5,837 nt of DNA, from assembly GCA_900555425.1 (NCBI GenBank), contig UNSM01000041.1, positions 1-5,837 on the forward strand, read 5' to 3'. The DNA is from Candidatus Saccharimonadota bacterium. GTDB lineage: Bacteria > Patescibacteriota > Saccharimonadia > Saccharimonadales > Saccharimonadaceae. Below, piece by piece: positions 5,238 to 5,837 of the stretch (positions are counted from its first letter, which is position 1; every line of letters begins with the position of its first letter). Under the pieces are notes generated by a model. The model was not told the DNA's origin, did no database searches, and saw nothing but the letters and a program-made list of their open reading frames with translations. The translations under genes and the position numbers were made by a program.

Positions 5238-5278
5238 AGGAGTAATTATGAATCACACAATTTTTGACGACATCGTAT
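5236..5278 (+). repeat. 43-nt direct repeat, right copy (start of the intact HIT gene)
   Basis: Identical to 3717-3759. Its first two bases are the last two of the rclA stop codon, so the imported gene abuts the HIT ribosome site with no spacer. The right copy continues into the full HIT gene. Confidence 0.97.
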
Positions 5279-5709
5279 CTGGAAAAATGAAATCTTGGAA
5301 GATTTGGGAAGATGAGAAATTCCTAGCATTTTTAACACCGTTTCCGAATACGCCAGGTTTTACTGTGGTGATTCCGAAACAGAATCCGGGCGATTACGTA
5401 TTTTCTTTGGATGACAATTTATATTCTGAAATGATGCTGGCGGTGAAAAAAGTTGCTGGTATTTTGGAAAAAGCGTTTGGCACCCCACGAGTGGCGCTGA
5501 TTTTTGAAGGCACGGGCGTAGCACATGTGCACGCCAAATTGATGCCGCTTCATGGCGATTTGGCAAAGGGAATTGGTTCGCCAGTGTCGCACGAGCAAGC
5601 GTTTTATGAGGAATATCCTGGCTGGCTAACTACGGCTGACGGTCCAAAAATGGACGATGCTCAATTGGATGAAATTCAGGCACGAATTTTAGCCGTGCAA
5701 GGTAAATAG
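5248..5709 (+). CDS. HIT-family hydrolase/nucleotidyl transferase
   Basis: A 153-residue protein of the histidine triad superfamily, cytoplasmic enzymes that act on nucleotide phosphoramidates or dinucleoside polyphosphates. The N-terminal strand-helix WKIWEDEKFLAFLTPFPNTPG and FTVVIPKQ (38-45) match the HIT fold. The active-site segment is GVAHVHAKLMPLHG (90-103), with H93 and H95; the third His of the classical HxHxH is Lys97, as in an H-x-H-x-K subgroup. An upstream in-frame ATG at 5230 lies within the end of rclA and would place the real RBS inside the coding region. The ATG at 5248 has AGGAG 5 nt upstream and equals the start of the truncated copy, so it is chosen. Its native promoter was left behind at 3701-3709, so expression now depends on readthrough from the rclA message. 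The C-terminal part (about 104-153) is acidic and variable. The exact substrate is not known. Confidence 0.9.
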   Translation: MNHTIFDDIVSGKMKSWKIWEDEKFLAFLTPFPNTPGFTVVIPKQNPGDYVFSLDDNLYSEMMLAVKKVAGILEKAFGTPRVALIFEGTGVAHVHAKLMPLHGDLAKGIGSPVSHEQAFYEEYPGWLTTADGPKMDDAQLDEIQARILAVQGK

Positions 5710-5714
5710 GATAG

Positions 5715-5837
5715 CTATTTTGATTCTAATTTTACGTCTTTTTCTTCGTACATGTCCAAATAGAACGGATATAATTTATCGGCGTGCTTTTTAACCTCGT
5801 CTTGGTTTAAGGCTACAATGTCGTGACCGATACCGAA
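5715..5837 (-). CDS. C-terminal 40 residues of an unrecognised protein (5' end outside window)
   Basis: The minus strand is open from the window edge to a TAG at 5717-5715. The 40 residues begin FGIGHDIVALNQDEVKKHAD and continue LYPFYLDMYEEKD before a Lys-rich end. The composition is that of a folded, soluble, charged protein. I do not recognise the family. It converges on the HIT gene with only 5 nt between the two stop codons, and I see no intrinsic terminator between them. The length, frame continuity and amino-acid composition support a real gene, but with so little visible the call is tentative. Confidence 0.6.
   Translation of the reverse strand, partial: FGIGHDIVALNQDEVKKHADKLYPFYLDMYEEKDVKLESK

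Noticed and set aside
5230..5247. Longer HIT protein starting at the ATG at 5230
   Set aside because: That ATG lies in the end of rclA and its reading would pass through the HIT Shine-Dalgarno. The 43-nt duplication shows the native gene unit begins at the ATG at 5248.
3717..5278. Insertion sequence or transposon with target-site duplication
   Set aside because: There is no transposase, no terminal inverted repeats, and the repeat (43 nt) is coding sequence of the neighbouring gene and far too long for a target duplication.

Overview
The window looks like part of a small, compact bacterial genome, most likely Candidatus Saccharibacteria (TM7) or a close Patescibacteria relative. The assignment rests on the general look of the proteins (a Lys-rich tail on an aquaporin, a divergent RmuC, tightly packed genes) and on an RclA-type enzyme known from bacteria of mucosal surfaces. 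It is an inference from memory, not a computed placement. TGA acts as a stop (end of rmuC), so the UGA=Gly code of Absconditabacteria/Gracilibacteria does not apply.

Layout. (1) 2-733, +: C-terminal part of rmuC. A bidirectional terminator at 739-769 separates it from (2) 786-1721, -: a MIP-family aquaporin/glyceroporin with a basic N-terminal tail. (3) A 57-nt divergent promoter region (1722-1778) fires both ways. (4) 1779-3698, +: a tight operon of a small tail-anchored membrane protein, pheS (phenylalanyl-tRNA synthetase alpha) and a DUF998-type six-helix membrane protein. (5) 3699-5709, +: a rearranged stretch. It holds a HIT gene start cut off after 10 codons, a 33-nt fossil of a second pheS 3' end, an rclA-like flavoprotein disulfide reductase, and then the intact HIT-family gene. 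(6) 5715-5837, -: the C-terminus of an unrecognised protein.

The most interesting feature is the architecture of region 5. The RBS and first 10 codons of the HIT gene occur twice as an exact 43-nt direct repeat (3717-3759 and 5236-5278), bracketing the rclA cassette. Directly at the left junction lies the last 10 codons plus stop of a different pheS allele, differing from the resident pheS at three synonymous third positions. The simplest reading is that a related genome carries pheS-rclA-HIT where this one carried pheS-DUF998-HIT, and that recombination placed the two alternative loci in tandem. A chimeric assembly of two strain haplotypes would give a similar picture and must be excluded.

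If real, the event brought in a probable hypothiocyanous-acid/reactive-chlorine defence enzyme and placed it behind the resident pheS operon and the resident HIT promoter. That would suit an epibiont living in saliva or another peroxidase-rich mucosal niche.
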